From an uncultured Clostridium sp. (lineage in GTDB: Bacteria > Bacillota > Clostridia > Lachnospirales > Lachnospiraceae), in NCBI GenBank assembly GCA_900542035.1, contig UQMJ01000023.1, positions 1-47,016 on the forward strand: 47,016 nt of DNA. The letters run 5' to 3'. The position numbers and the translations under genes were made by a program. The notes below the pieces were generated by a model. It saw nothing but the letters and a program-made list of their open reading frames with translations, made no database searches and had not been told where the DNA came from. Shown here piece by piece: positions 23,456 through 31,909 of this stretch. Numbering within the stretch: position 1 is the stretch's first letter; each line of letters begins with the position of its first letter.

Positions 23456-24883
23456 TTACTTTAATACTGGAAACAAAAACGGATCGCCGATTTTATCCAG
23501 ATATTCTCTCAGGCGCTTACGGAAATGAAGGATTTGTTCGTCCTGGCAGTCAGAAGGGATTTCTTCCGGACTCATTTCGTAATAATCCGCTTTGCAGTCA
23601 TAGAGCCATTCATGGGGTGCTTCCCCTGGCTCGTATCCATTATAGCACACATAGGTGTATCCGTCTGCCTTAATTCCTCTCCATCCGTAGGCTTTATGGG
23701 TCAGGCCTCTTTTAGAAAACTCTGCAACCATATCGGCGCCGCCTGGATAAGAGCATAAAAACATATCCTGAGGCGCTTCTGGATCCGGCGCATAAACAGT
23801 ATGGGGCTGTGCCGGATGGTTCAGAATCCAGTTTCCATGGCTGTAGCCTTCACAGGTATCCGGAACCGGAGCGCCTAAAAGCTCCAGAAGCGTCGGCATA
23901 TGATCAGGGCTTGCAAACATATCCCTGCACTCTCCTGGTACCAGACGGCCTTTCTGACGGATCATCAGCGGAATGTGGATGGATTCCTCATACCAGATGT
24001 TCTTGCTCATCTTGCTGTGGGATCCCATCATCTCTCCATGATCGGCAGACAGTACCAAGATGGTGTTTTCTTCCAGGCCATTTTCCCGCAGATACTCGTA
24101 AATACGTCCAAACTGGAGGTCCAGACCGTAAACGGCTGCAAAATACTGGCGGGCCTTGGTTTCCATTTCCGGAGTCCGCATCTCTTTTGGCACGTTTGGA
24201 CGCCAGCACACATCTGCGTCTTTAAATTTCTCGTAATATTCATCCGGAACCAGCTCGTAAGGAAGGTGAGGCGGATTCCAGGACACAAACAGGGCGAATG
24301 GATTTTCATCGTCTTTGTGATTTTCCATATATTCTAAGGCTTTGTCCGTCTCAAATTCCGGAGACCACTTACCTGGTTTTATCTGCTCTGGCGTATCCTG
24401 CCAGTAATGGGGATCCAGATGATTATCGCAGGCGCCGTAAGACAGCCAGTAATCAAATCCCTGTCTCCTCTCTCCTGGCGGGGTAAAAGCGTCCCAGTCT
24501 TTGGCTCCGGATTCCGGATGGGACGTAAAGTTCTGCTCCGAAGCGTCTAAATGCCACTTTCCGATATAGCCGGTCGAATATCCTTCGTCCTTTAAGACAT
24601 TGGCAATACAGGTTTCCTGAGGCTTTAACATAATCTTCTCTTCCAGGCCGATTTTGCAGTTGGTCCACAATCCAATGGACAGCGGATACTTGCCGGTCAT
24701 TAAAGAACCTCTGTGTGGGGTGCACAATGGAAAGGTGCTGTAGGCGTTGGAAAAGCATACGCTTTCCTCACAAAACCGATCCATCCAGGGGGTAACCACC
24801 GGATCTTCCTTCTTATAGCCCACTGCATGAGCTCTCCATTGATCCGCAAATACATATAGTAAATTAGGTCGTTTCTTTGACAT
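23456..24883 (-). CDS. Sulfatase, Cys-type (needs anaerobic maturase)
   Basis: A 475-residue alkaline-phosphatase-superfamily sulfatase without a signal peptide, so cytoplasmic. The maturation site is CTPHRGSLMTGK (C54), the C-x-P-x-R box whose Cys is converted to formylglycine by a radical-SAM anSME enzyme, not encoded here. Other marks: FADQWRAHAVGY metal-binding start, GKWHLD, ILVLSADHGEMMG with the metal Asp/His. It removes sulfate from imported glycan fragments. Its gene follows the sugar permeases after a terminator (24903-24938) and is probably part of that operon by readthrough. Start at 24883 with AAAGGAG. Confidence 0.93.
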   Translation of the reverse strand: MSKKRPNLLYVFADQWRAHAVGYKKEDPVVTPWMDRFCEESVCFSNAYSTFPLCTPHRGSLMTGKYPLSIGLWTNCKIGLEEKIMLKPQETCIANVLKDEGYSTGYIGKWHLDASEQNFTSHPESGAKDWDAFTPPGERRQGFDYWLSYGACDNHLDPHYWQDTPEQIKPGKWSPEFETDKALEYMENHKDDENPFALFVSWNPPHLPYELVPDEYYEKFKDADVCWRPNVPKEMRTPEMETKARQYFAAVYGLDLQFGRIYEYLRENGLEENTILVLSADHGEMMGSHSKMSKNIWYEESIHIPLMIRQKGRLVPGECRDMFASPDHMPTLLELLGAPVPDTCEGYSHGNWILNHPAQPHTVYAPDPEAPQDMFLCSYPGGADMVAEFSKRGLTHKAYGWRGIKADGYTYVCYNGYEPGEAPHEWLYDCKADYYEMSPEEIPSDCQDEQILHFRKRLREYLDKIGDPFLFPVLK

Positions 24884-24902
24884 TTCCTATCTCCTTTACA
24901 CG

Positions 24903-24938
24903 AAAAGCGGACCCAGCCAGAAAAGCGGGTCCGCCAAT
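24903..24938 (-). terminator. Hairpin terminator between permease and sulfatase genes
   Basis: GCGGACCC (24907-24914) pairs with GGGTCCGC (24927-24934) and on the minus strand is followed by TTTT. It lies between the permease stop (24946) and the sulfatase start (24883), so it should lower sulfatase expression relative to the transporter. Confidence 0.8.
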
Positions 24939-24945
24939 TTTTCAT

Positions 24946-25773
24946 TTAGCCTTTAATACCACTGGCTGCTACGCCTTCTACGAAGAACTTCTGGCAGCTT
25001 AAGAATACAATGACTACCGGAATCAGGGAGCATACAGATGCCGCCATAATCCATGCATAATCTGCACCGTACTGAGAAATAAACATTCTGATACCAAGCT
25101 GAACGGTCTTTAATTCCTTGGTCTTTAAGTAAATCAATGGACCCATAAAGTCGTTCCATACGTTGGTAAAGGTAAAGATGGTTAAGGTTGCCATTGCCGG
25201 CTTTCCTAACGGGAATACAATGCGGCGGAAAATGCCGTATTCATTCAGACCATCGATACGGGCAGCCTCGCACAGTTCGTCCGGAATGCTGATATAGAAC
25301 TGACGAATCAGGAATACGCCGAATGCGGAGAATGCCTGCATTAAAATCAGTCCCAGATGGGTATCGTTTAATCCCATCTTAGATACCAGGATAAACTGAG
25401 GAACCATGTATACCTGCCACGGTACTGCGATTGTAGTAACATACATTAAAAAGATTAAATCTCTTCCTTTGAACTTACATTTGGTAAAGCCGTATGCTGC
25501 AAAACAGCTGGTGCAAAGCTGAATCAGAGTGGTGCAGATGGTCAGCTTTGCAGTGTTCTTAAAGAAGGTTAACAGCGGAATCTTGTTCCAGATAACCTTG
25601 TAGTTTTCCCAGTGCATGGACTCTGGCCACCAGGTCATCGGAATGGAGAATACGTCCTTATTAAGCTTTAAGGAAGAAATAACCATCCAGTAAAACGGAA
25701 CCAGCATAAACAGGGATAAGGCAATTAATAAGGCATATAACAAAATTTTTATCGCTTTTTGTTTCTTTTCCAT
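24946..25773 (-). CDS. Sugar ABC transporter permease, MalG/CUT1 type (sulfatase locus)
   Basis: A 275-residue inner-membrane permease with six membrane segments and the EAA loop ELCEAARIDGLNEYGIFRRIVFPLGKP. N-terminus MEKKQKAIKILLYALLIALSL. Follows the MalF-type permease by 15 bases and has a GGGAGG site before its start. Partners are the permease at 25789-26706 and the lipoprotein at 26826-28193. Confidence 0.93.
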   Translation of the reverse strand: MEKKQKAIKILLYALLIALSLFMLVPFYWMVISSLKLNKDVFSIPMTWWPESMHWENYKVIWNKIPLLTFFKNTAKLTICTTLIQLCTSCFAAYGFTKCKFKGRDLIFLMYVTTIAVPWQVYMVPQFILVSKMGLNDTHLGLILMQAFSAFGVFLIRQFYISIPDELCEAARIDGLNEYGIFRRIVFPLGKPAMATLTIFTFTNVWNDFMGPLIYLKTKELKTVQLGIRMFISQYGADYAWIMAASVCSLIPVVIVFLSCQKFFVEGVAASGIKG

Positions 25774-25788
25774 CTCAATTCCTCCCCC

Positions 25789-26706
25789 TTACATATCTTT
25801 GGACCACTTCTTCTCACCGCTGAACTGGATTAAGGTAATTACCAGAACAACTGCGAACAGAATAATAGCCGCTGCACTTGCCGGACCGAATTCCCATCCG
25901 GTAAATGCTTTTTCATAAATATAGTTTACCAGTGTCTTGGTTGCGTTTCCAGGACCGCCGCCGGTCATAACATATACCAGGTCAAATACCTTAAAGCACT
26001 GAATGGTAAGCATAATCAGTACGAAGAAGGTGGTTGGGGTCAGCATCGGAATGGTAATGTACCACAATCTCTGCCAGCCGTTGGCGCCATCGATCTGGGC
26101 TGCTTCATAAAGGGAACTGGAAATCCCCTGTAAAGCTGCCAGATAAACAATCATGTAATATCCCATGTACTTCCAGATACTAACGATGGAAACTGCTACC
26201 ATAGCCCAGTCTCTGCTGACTACCCACTTAGGCGGATTGTCCACGCCGATAAACTTTAGCATTTCATTTACCGGACCAAATTCAGGCTGGAACAGCATAT
26301 TCCATACAGCTCCCACTGCCACGATGGAGGCAATATATGGGAAGTAAAATGCGGTACGGAACACTGCCACGCCCTTAATCTTGCTGTTTAATAATACTGC
26401 TAAAAGCAGAGACAGAATTAATGTTGGCAGAACCGTCATAAGTGCATACTGAACGGTATGAACAAAAGAACTGCGGAACACTCTGTCTCCGAAAATCTCT
26501 GCAAAGTTGGCCAACCCCACAAACTCCATTGGTGCCTGAGAGCCGTCCCACTTCATTACGCTTAATACAAAAGAAAAGATTACCGGAATAAACACAAAGA
26601 TGCAGTACCCGATTAAGTTCGGAATAATAAAGGAATATCCTACTACATTATTCCGAATTGCGCGTTTCTGACGGGATGTCAGGCCGCCGGCCTTTTTCTC
26701 ACTCAT
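25789..26706 (-). CDS. Sugar ABC transporter permease, MalF/CUT1 type (sulfatase locus)
   Basis: A 305-residue inner-membrane permease with an N-terminal cytoplasmic basic stretch (SRQKRAIRNN), six membrane segments and the EAA loop SLYEAAQIDGANGWQRLWYITIPMLTP. Start at 26706 with AAGGAGG. Expressed by readthrough of the terminator at 26772-26811 from the binding-protein gene. Confidence 0.93.
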   Translation of the reverse strand: MSEKKAGGLTSRQKRAIRNNVVGYSFIIPNLIGYCIFVFIPVIFSFVLSVMKWDGSQAPMEFVGLANFAEIFGDRVFRSSFVHTVQYALMTVLPTLILSLLLAVLLNSKIKGVAVFRTAFYFPYIASIVAVGAVWNMLFQPEFGPVNEMLKFIGVDNPPKWVVSRDWAMVAVSIVSIWKYMGYYMIVYLAALQGISSSLYEAAQIDGANGWQRLWYITIPMLTPTTFFVLIMLTIQCFKVFDLVYVMTGGGPGNATKTLVNYIYEKAFTGWEFGPASAAAIILFAVVLVITLIQFSGEKKWSKDM

Positions 26707-26771
26707 AGCTTACCTCCTTATTATACTCAGTAGTTTGAACCCTTTTCCGGCATTTTCACCGGTCTGCTGCG

Positions 26772-26811
26772 TAAAAAAAGCGCGCCTTCAGGCTTTTACT
26801 GTCGGCGCGCT
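26772..26811 (-). terminator. Attenuating terminator between binding protein and permease genes
   Basis: On the minus strand AGCGCGCC pairs with GGCGCGCT and is followed by seven T's. It lies 15 bases after the stop of the solute-binding protein gene. Partial termination here would give far more binding protein than permease, a common arrangement. Confidence 0.88.
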
Positions 26812-26825
26812 CTCGTAGTTTCTAA

Positions 26826-28193
26826 TTACCAGCCTTTGATTTCTGCGACACGAGTATTGAGTTCTTCAATACCTTCATCAACCGTATATTCACCAATCAT
26901 AATCATATCATGTACTTCGTCTAATACTGTTCTTACTTCCTCGATCTGTGGATCCAGAGGACGGTCGAAGGAATAATGGGTGTAGCTTAATGCTTCCTTG
27001 TTGCTCTCTCCTTCTGGGAAGAACTCGTTGGATGCGATGGTGTTTACAGATTCTTCTGTCTGAATACCAGTAAATACGCCGCAGCCTGCTAAGATATTAG
27101 CAGCTTCTGGAGAAGAAGCGAATTTTACGAAATCCCATGCAGCTTCTGGAGCATCGGTAAATGCGCTGATTACAACTGGTGTCAGAGCACCTACGGTATA
27201 TCCGCTCTCGGTATCTGCAGAATGAGGAATTCTTGCAACGCCCCAGTTAAAGTCGGTCTCGCCTTCCTGTCTGGACTGCTCCATGGTTGCGATGAACCAG
27301 GTTCCCATTGGCATCATAGCGCACTGCTGATTCTTAAATACGGAAGAGTAATGGATATTTGCAGTCTTTAAAGTTGCGTAATCCTGCATATAGCCGCCTT
27401 CCTGAAGAGCCAGCGTATCTTCATACCATGGCTTTAAGAAGCTGTAATCTTTCTCAACAACGGTATGAGTGCCATCCTGTACAGCCCAGTTGGTAACCAG
27501 TGCCTGCCAGGTATGGTCATGAGTACCGTATACCTTTGCGCTGCCCTCGCCGGAGGTCATCTTTGCAGCTAAGTCATAGTACTCTTCCCAGGTCATATCG
27601 TTAGATGGATATTCAACGCCTGCTGCATCAAATAAATCTTTGTTGTAGTACAGTACGTACCAGTCGTTTCTGTAAGGCATACCGTAGGTAACGCCGTTGT
27701 ACTGAAGCTGCTCGAATGCGCCGTTGTAAACAGAGGTATCTACGTTGTCGTTCTTAATAAAGTCATCTAATGGCAGTAACTGCTGCTTATCAGCCATCTG
27801 AAGCATGGAACCCATATCTTTTACGAAGATAACGTCTGGGTCTGGCTGAGCTGCAGATAAGCTGATTCCCAAAGAATTGTTGTACTCATCTGCGGAAGTG
27901 TCGATAACCTTGATTTCTACGTTTGGATTCTGCTCTTCATAAGCCTCTACAACTGCGGAGAACTGTGGAGAAGAATCATAGTCCCAGGTGGTAATGGATA
28001 ATGTAATCTTTTCGCCATCGGCTGCTTCGGCATCTGCCTTTGTTTCCTCCTTAGAATCTGCCGGAGCCTCGGTTGCTGTGCTGTCTGCTGCAGAAGCTAC
28101 AGTAGTCGCTGCTGTGTCATTGCTGCCGCAAGCTGCTAAGCTTACTACCATGGTGGAAGCCATAACTGCTGCCGCTACTTTTTTGAGTCTCAT
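26826..28193 (-). CDS. Sugar ABC transporter solute-binding lipoprotein (sulfatase locus)
   Basis: A 455-residue family-1 solute-binding protein. The start at 28193 (MRLKKVAAAVMASTMVVSLAAC) is chosen because GGGAGGAG precedes it; a longer frame begins at 28244 without a site. The lipobox is SLAAC, followed by a Thr/Ala/Glu linker and the mature domain (SITTWDYDSSPQFSAVVEAYEEQNPNVEIKVI). It delivers glycan fragments to the permeases downstream. Divergent from the sensor kinase that probably controls it. The sulfatase suggests a sulfated ligand such as mucin or glycosaminoglycan fragments; this is inference. Confidence 0.92.
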   Translation of the reverse strand: MRLKKVAAAVMASTMVVSLAACGSNDTAATTVASAADSTATEAPADSKEETKADAEAADGEKITLSITTWDYDSSPQFSAVVEAYEEQNPNVEIKVIDTSADEYNNSLGISLSAAQPDPDVIFVKDMGSMLQMADKQQLLPLDDFIKNDNVDTSVYNGAFEQLQYNGVTYGMPYRNDWYVLYYNKDLFDAAGVEYPSNDMTWEEYYDLAAKMTSGEGSAKVYGTHDHTWQALVTNWAVQDGTHTVVEKDYSFLKPWYEDTLALQEGGYMQDYATLKTANIHYSSVFKNQQCAMMPMGTWFIATMEQSRQEGETDFNWGVARIPHSADTESGYTVGALTPVVISAFTDAPEAAWDFVKFASSPEAANILAGCGVFTGIQTEESVNTIASNEFFPEGESNKEALSYTHYSFDRPLDPQIEEVRTVLDEVHDMIMIGEYTVDEGIEELNTRVAEIKGW

Positions 28194-28216
28194 AATAGAA
28201 CTCCTCCCTTGTTTTG

Positions 28217-28254
28217 ATGGCTTTATTCTAGCAAAAAACTGCACAGAAAGCCAT
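28217..28254. promoter_or_regulatory. Inverted repeat around the binding-protein promoter
   Basis: ATGGCTTT (28217-28224) and AAAGCCAT (28247-28254) face each other across 22 bases that contain an extended -10 (TGCTAGAAT on the minus strand). No good -35 is seen, so the promoter probably needs an activator. The repeat is a candidate site for the response regulator. On the plus strand the right arm is followed by seven T's. Confidence 0.4.
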
Positions 28255-28422
28255 TTTTTTATTTTATATTTCTATTACTTTTTCCTAATTTATTTATACT
28301 TTTTTTGTTTTCTTGTACTTTTTTCATGTTTCACTACCCAATTCCCATATTTTTATATATAATAGAGAACAGATATCCGCCACTTTCCGCAAATAACAAT
28401 TGTCCTGAGGAGCAACTCTTTT

Positions 28423-30198
28423 ATGAAACAAAGGCAAACCTTTATTCCCAAAACATTTCAGAGAAAAATCATTCTCTATAACCTGCTGATTGTCATTTCC
28501 ATTGCCAGCGCTATCAGCTATTACAACTTTCATTCTTATAAACAGGACGTCATTGCCAGCGAGACCCGCAATTCCCAGAATACCGTCCATCTGCTCTCCA
28601 GCCGTCTGGAGCTGGCCTATCGGGAAATGATCAATCTCTTATTAAACTGTTCCGAACGCCAGTCCCAGTTTTTTTCCGGAAACGTTATTTCTTCCAGTAC
28701 AAATATGGAACTGTCCGCTTCCAAAGTCCTGAAAGATTACTGTGCTATCTCCGGTTACAGTGAATACATTTACCGGATTTCCCTCTATAAAGAGGGCCAG
28801 TATTTTTTACAGGCAGGAAGCCTGCCAGGATCGTACCAGGATTACGACCAGATTGTATCGGCTCCCTGGTTTGAAGAGAAATTGACCCGAAACAAATATC
28901 AGTATCATATTCAATTAGAAGAAAACCCCTTTCCTTTAGGAAAAACGGCAGTTCCGGTTTTCATCCCTCTGGTTCGTCCCATCGGCTATTATCCAAGTCA
29001 GGATCTGGCTGAGGGATGGGTGTTTCTGGCCATTAATCCGAAGCTCTATTCTGATACCTTAAAAAGCCTGGATTCCGACCGGTACGTCTATGCGGCTTCT
29101 CCAGACGGAACCCTGATTGCTTCCCTGACGGAAAGCAGTTTTCCCATTGACAGCTTTCTTCCTCTTATCCAGCAGGCGGAAACGTCCTCTGGCTTTATTC
29201 CCGTCTTTCTTGGCCACGAAAAGGGAATCCTTACTTATGAAAAAGATGCCGTCAGCGGACTGATGCTTTTTGAAATCCTGCCATTTTCTGAAATGCCCAT
29301 TGACCGGCAGGTAATTTTTAAAACCATTGCCATGATTTTCTTTTTCTGCATGGTAATCGGACTGGCTCTCTCCTTTTTGATTTCCAGACAGCTTGGCCGT
29401 CCCATCGAGCGTCTGATTGCTCATTTAAATCTGGTTGCCCAGGGAGAATTTACTTCTGACCCTTCCATCGAAAGCAAGGACGAAATTGGTACCATCGGCC
29501 GGCAGATCAACCATATGTCCAGTCAGATCAAAGAGCTGATGGAAACCCGTATCCAGGGAGAAAAAGAGAAAAAAGATCTGGAAATCAAAATGCTTCAGGC
29601 ACAGATCAACCCTCACTTTCTGTACAATACCCTGGATTCTATCCGGTGGATTGCCACCATGCAGAAAAACAGCGGCATTGTCCAGATGGTTACTTCCCTC
29701 TCCTCTCTTCTCCGCAATATGGCCAAGGGATTTAATGAAAAAGTAACCTTACAGCAGGAATTGGAGTTTTTAAATGATTATGTTGTAATCGAAAAAGTCC
29801 GTTATCTGGAATTATTTGATCTCCAGACGGAAGTGACCAGTCCCCAGCTCTATCAGGCCAGAATTATCAAACTGACTTTGCAGCCTCTAGTTGAAAATGC
29901 CATTTTCAACGGAATCGAACCTTCTGGGCGGACCGGCCTGATTAAAATACGGGCATGGGCAGAAGAAACCGTTTTATATGTAAGCGTTACAGACAACGGC
30001 ATTGGAATGTCCCCTGAACAATGTGAAAAAGTCCTTACCGATACCTCTCGTGTCACAAAAAGCACCATGAGCGGCATTGGACTTCCCAATGTAGACCGGC
30101 GGTTTAAGCTGGTTTACGGAGACGAATACGGCCTGACCATTGAAAGCGAACTGGATTCCTTTACCCGTATTACCGTTTCCCTTCCTCTTGAATATTGA
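28423..30198 (+). CDS. YesM-type sensor histidine kinase
   Basis: A 591-residue membrane kinase. First membrane helix about 17-34, an extracellular Cache-like sensing domain about 35-297, second membrane helix about 300-321, HAMP about 322-375, then the His_kinase domain with INPHFLYNTLDSIRW (His398 the phosphorylated residue) and the ATPase with LQPLVENAIFNGIE, VTDNGIGMSPE and GIGLPNVDRR. YesM/LytS-type kinases commonly sense extracellular carbohydrate together with binding proteins. It is followed after 22 bases by the response regulator and divergent from the sulfatase/transport operon, its likely target. Confidence 0.94.
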   Translation: MKQRQTFIPKTFQRKIILYNLLIVISIASAISYYNFHSYKQDVIASETRNSQNTVHLLSSRLELAYREMINLLLNCSERQSQFFSGNVISSSTNMELSASKVLKDYCAISGYSEYIYRISLYKEGQYFLQAGSLPGSYQDYDQIVSAPWFEEKLTRNKYQYHIQLEENPFPLGKTAVPVFIPLVRPIGYYPSQDLAEGWVFLAINPKLYSDTLKSLDSDRYVYAASPDGTLIASLTESSFPIDSFLPLIQQAETSSGFIPVFLGHEKGILTYEKDAVSGLMLFEILPFSEMPIDRQVIFKTIAMIFFFCMVIGLALSFLISRQLGRPIERLIAHLNLVAQGEFTSDPSIESKDEIGTIGRQINHMSSQIKELMETRIQGEKEKKDLEIKMLQAQINPHFLYNTLDSIRWIATMQKNSGIVQMVTSLSSLLRNMAKGFNEKVTLQQELEFLNDYVVIEKVRYLELFDLQTEVTSPQLYQARIIKLTLQPLVENAIFNGIEPSGRTGLIKIRAWAEETVLYVSVTDNGIGMSPEQCEKVLTDTSRVTKSTMSGIGLPNVDRRFKLVYGDEYGLTIESELDSFTRITVSLPLEY

Positions 30199-30220
30199 GA
30201 ATGCATAGGAGAGTTTGATT

Positions 30221-31831
30221 ATGTACCGTATCATATTGATTGATGATGAACCCTTAATTCTGGCCGGAATTGCCTCCCTGATCCGCTGGGAAGACTACGA
30301 CTGCACCATAATTGGAAAATCAACCATTCCCACAGAAGCCAGGCAGATGATTTTAGAGATGCAGCCGGACATCGTAATTACAGACATCCGGATGCCTGTC
30401 TTAAATGGTCTGGAGCTTGTAGAATCCTGCAAAAAAGAAGGCGCTGTTTTTTCTTTTATTCTGCTGACCAACTTAGAGGAATTCAGCCTGGCAAAAAAAG
30501 CCATGTCTTTGGGAGCCATCGACTATCTGGTTAAGCTGAACTTAAAACCGGAAGAACTGATTTCCACCCTGGATCGGGCAAAAAAAGGCTGCGATCTGAT
30601 GCGGAAAAGCCGGAATCTGGCTGGATTTCCCCAGACAGCCCCCCCTCCTGCCGATCAGGTGCGCCGGTATTTAAGTCAGACCTTATTAGGAAAAAATGCA
30701 TCTGACAGCCCGCTTGGTCCCGCTCCGGACAACAGCTGGAAAAACCCCTTTCTTCTCCTGTTTTCCCTCTGCCCCAATCACATCCGGTTCCAGGCAGATG
30801 AAGACAGCTATGACTTCCGTTCCCTTACCGGACAGCTTTTTGACATTATGGGCAAGATTTCAGACCGCTATTTTACTCATTCCCTGTATTTTGAATATGA
30901 TGGAAAAAACACGTACCTGCTGGCAGCATCCTTAAGGGACACCGATGATTTCCAGCGGATCTTGACGGAATTCTGCAGCAGGGTTACCACTGCCCTGACT
31001 ACTTATTTTGAATTAAATGCCGTTTACGGCGCCAGTACTGTAAAAACTTCCCTGGAAGAACTGCCGGAAGCCTTGTCCGAAGCTTTGACCTCTCTGGAAT
31101 ATTATTATTATAACTCTTCCAGCCCCCTGGTTTTTTATGCCGGACAAACCTTCCACCAAAGCGCTGCCAGACATTTCAACATCAACATCTTTAAAAAGGA
31201 TCTGTCTGCATCCATCCAGCAAAATGACAGCAGCCGCTTAAAAGAGGTATTCCAGCAGATTCTGGACTTATTTTCCACCTGCCAGCCTGGCAAGGAACAG
31301 GCTACCAGCGCCTGCATCAACATTTACACCTATCTCTACTCCTTTTTTGAGATTGATCAGGAAGACTTTCGGGAAATCTTCCCCTATACCATTAACATTG
31401 CCGAGCAGTTAGGACACTTCAACAGCTTATCGGATATTCTGACCTGGCTGGAAAGCTTCTGCGACAAGCTGTGCACCCTGCTGTCGGAACGCAGGGGAAC
31501 CCGTTCCGATACGTTAGTGGAGCAGGCAAAGGCTTATATCCACTCCCACTATTCCGAAAAACTGACTCTGGCAGATGTAGCGGAGCATTTAAATATCAGT
31601 TCCGGCCATTTAAGCAATACCTTTAAGAAATTTACCGGCGTGACCATTTCCGACTATATTGCCACCATCAAAATCGACCACGCCAAAGAGCTGATTGACA
31701 CCCATCAGTATCTGATGTACGAGATTTCCGATATGCTGGGATTTGAAAATCCTTACTATTTCAGCAAGGTATTTAAAAAAGTAACGGGAATTGCCCCCAG
31801 GGAATACGAAAATATGAAAAAGATCTTTTAG
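30221..31831 (+). CDS. YesN-type response regulator with AraC output domain
   Basis: A 536-residue regulator: receiver domain 1-120 with acidic pair in ILIDDEP, phospho-Asp in VITDIRMPV (D55) and Lys in DYLVKLN; a long linker domain; and a C-terminal AraC double HTH (LTLADVAEHLNISSGHLSNTFKKFTG, ISDMLGFENPYYFSKVFKKVTG). The start at 30221 follows AGGAG by 9 bases; an ATG 6 bases earlier overlaps that site. It should activate the divergent binding-protein/permease/sulfatase operon when phosphorylated by the kinase. Confidence 0.94.
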   Translation: MYRIILIDDEPLILAGIASLIRWEDYDCTIIGKSTIPTEARQMILEMQPDIVITDIRMPVLNGLELVESCKKEGAVFSFILLTNLEEFSLAKKAMSLGAIDYLVKLNLKPEELISTLDRAKKGCDLMRKSRNLAGFPQTAPPPADQVRRYLSQTLLGKNASDSPLGPAPDNSWKNPFLLLFSLCPNHIRFQADEDSYDFRSLTGQLFDIMGKISDRYFTHSLYFEYDGKNTYLLAASLRDTDDFQRILTEFCSRVTTALTTYFELNAVYGASTVKTSLEELPEALSEALTSLEYYYYNSSSPLVFYAGQTFHQSAARHFNINIFKKDLSASIQQNDSSRLKEVFQQILDLFSTCQPGKEQATSACINIYTYLYSFFEIDQEDFREIFPYTINIAEQLGHFNSLSDILTWLESFCDKLCTLLSERRGTRSDTLVEQAKAYIHSHYSEKLTLADVAEHLNISSGHLSNTFKKFTGVTISDYIATIKIDHAKELIDTHQYLMYEISDMLGFENPYYFSKVFKKVTGIAPREYENMKKIF

Positions 31832-31842
31832 CATCCGTGTGC

Positions 31843-31890
31843 AAAACGGGGAGACCAGTTCTTCTAAGAACCGGCCTCCCCGTTGTTTTG
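31843..31890. terminator. Bidirectional terminator between convergent operons
   Basis: AACGGGGAG..CC.GTTCTT pairs with AAGAAC.GG.CTCCCCGTT and is flanked by AAAA on the left and TTTT on the right. It ends the two-component operon (plus) and the ABC operon (minus). Confidence 0.88.
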
Positions 31891-31909
31891 CTTGATATGA
31901 TTTTCTTTG

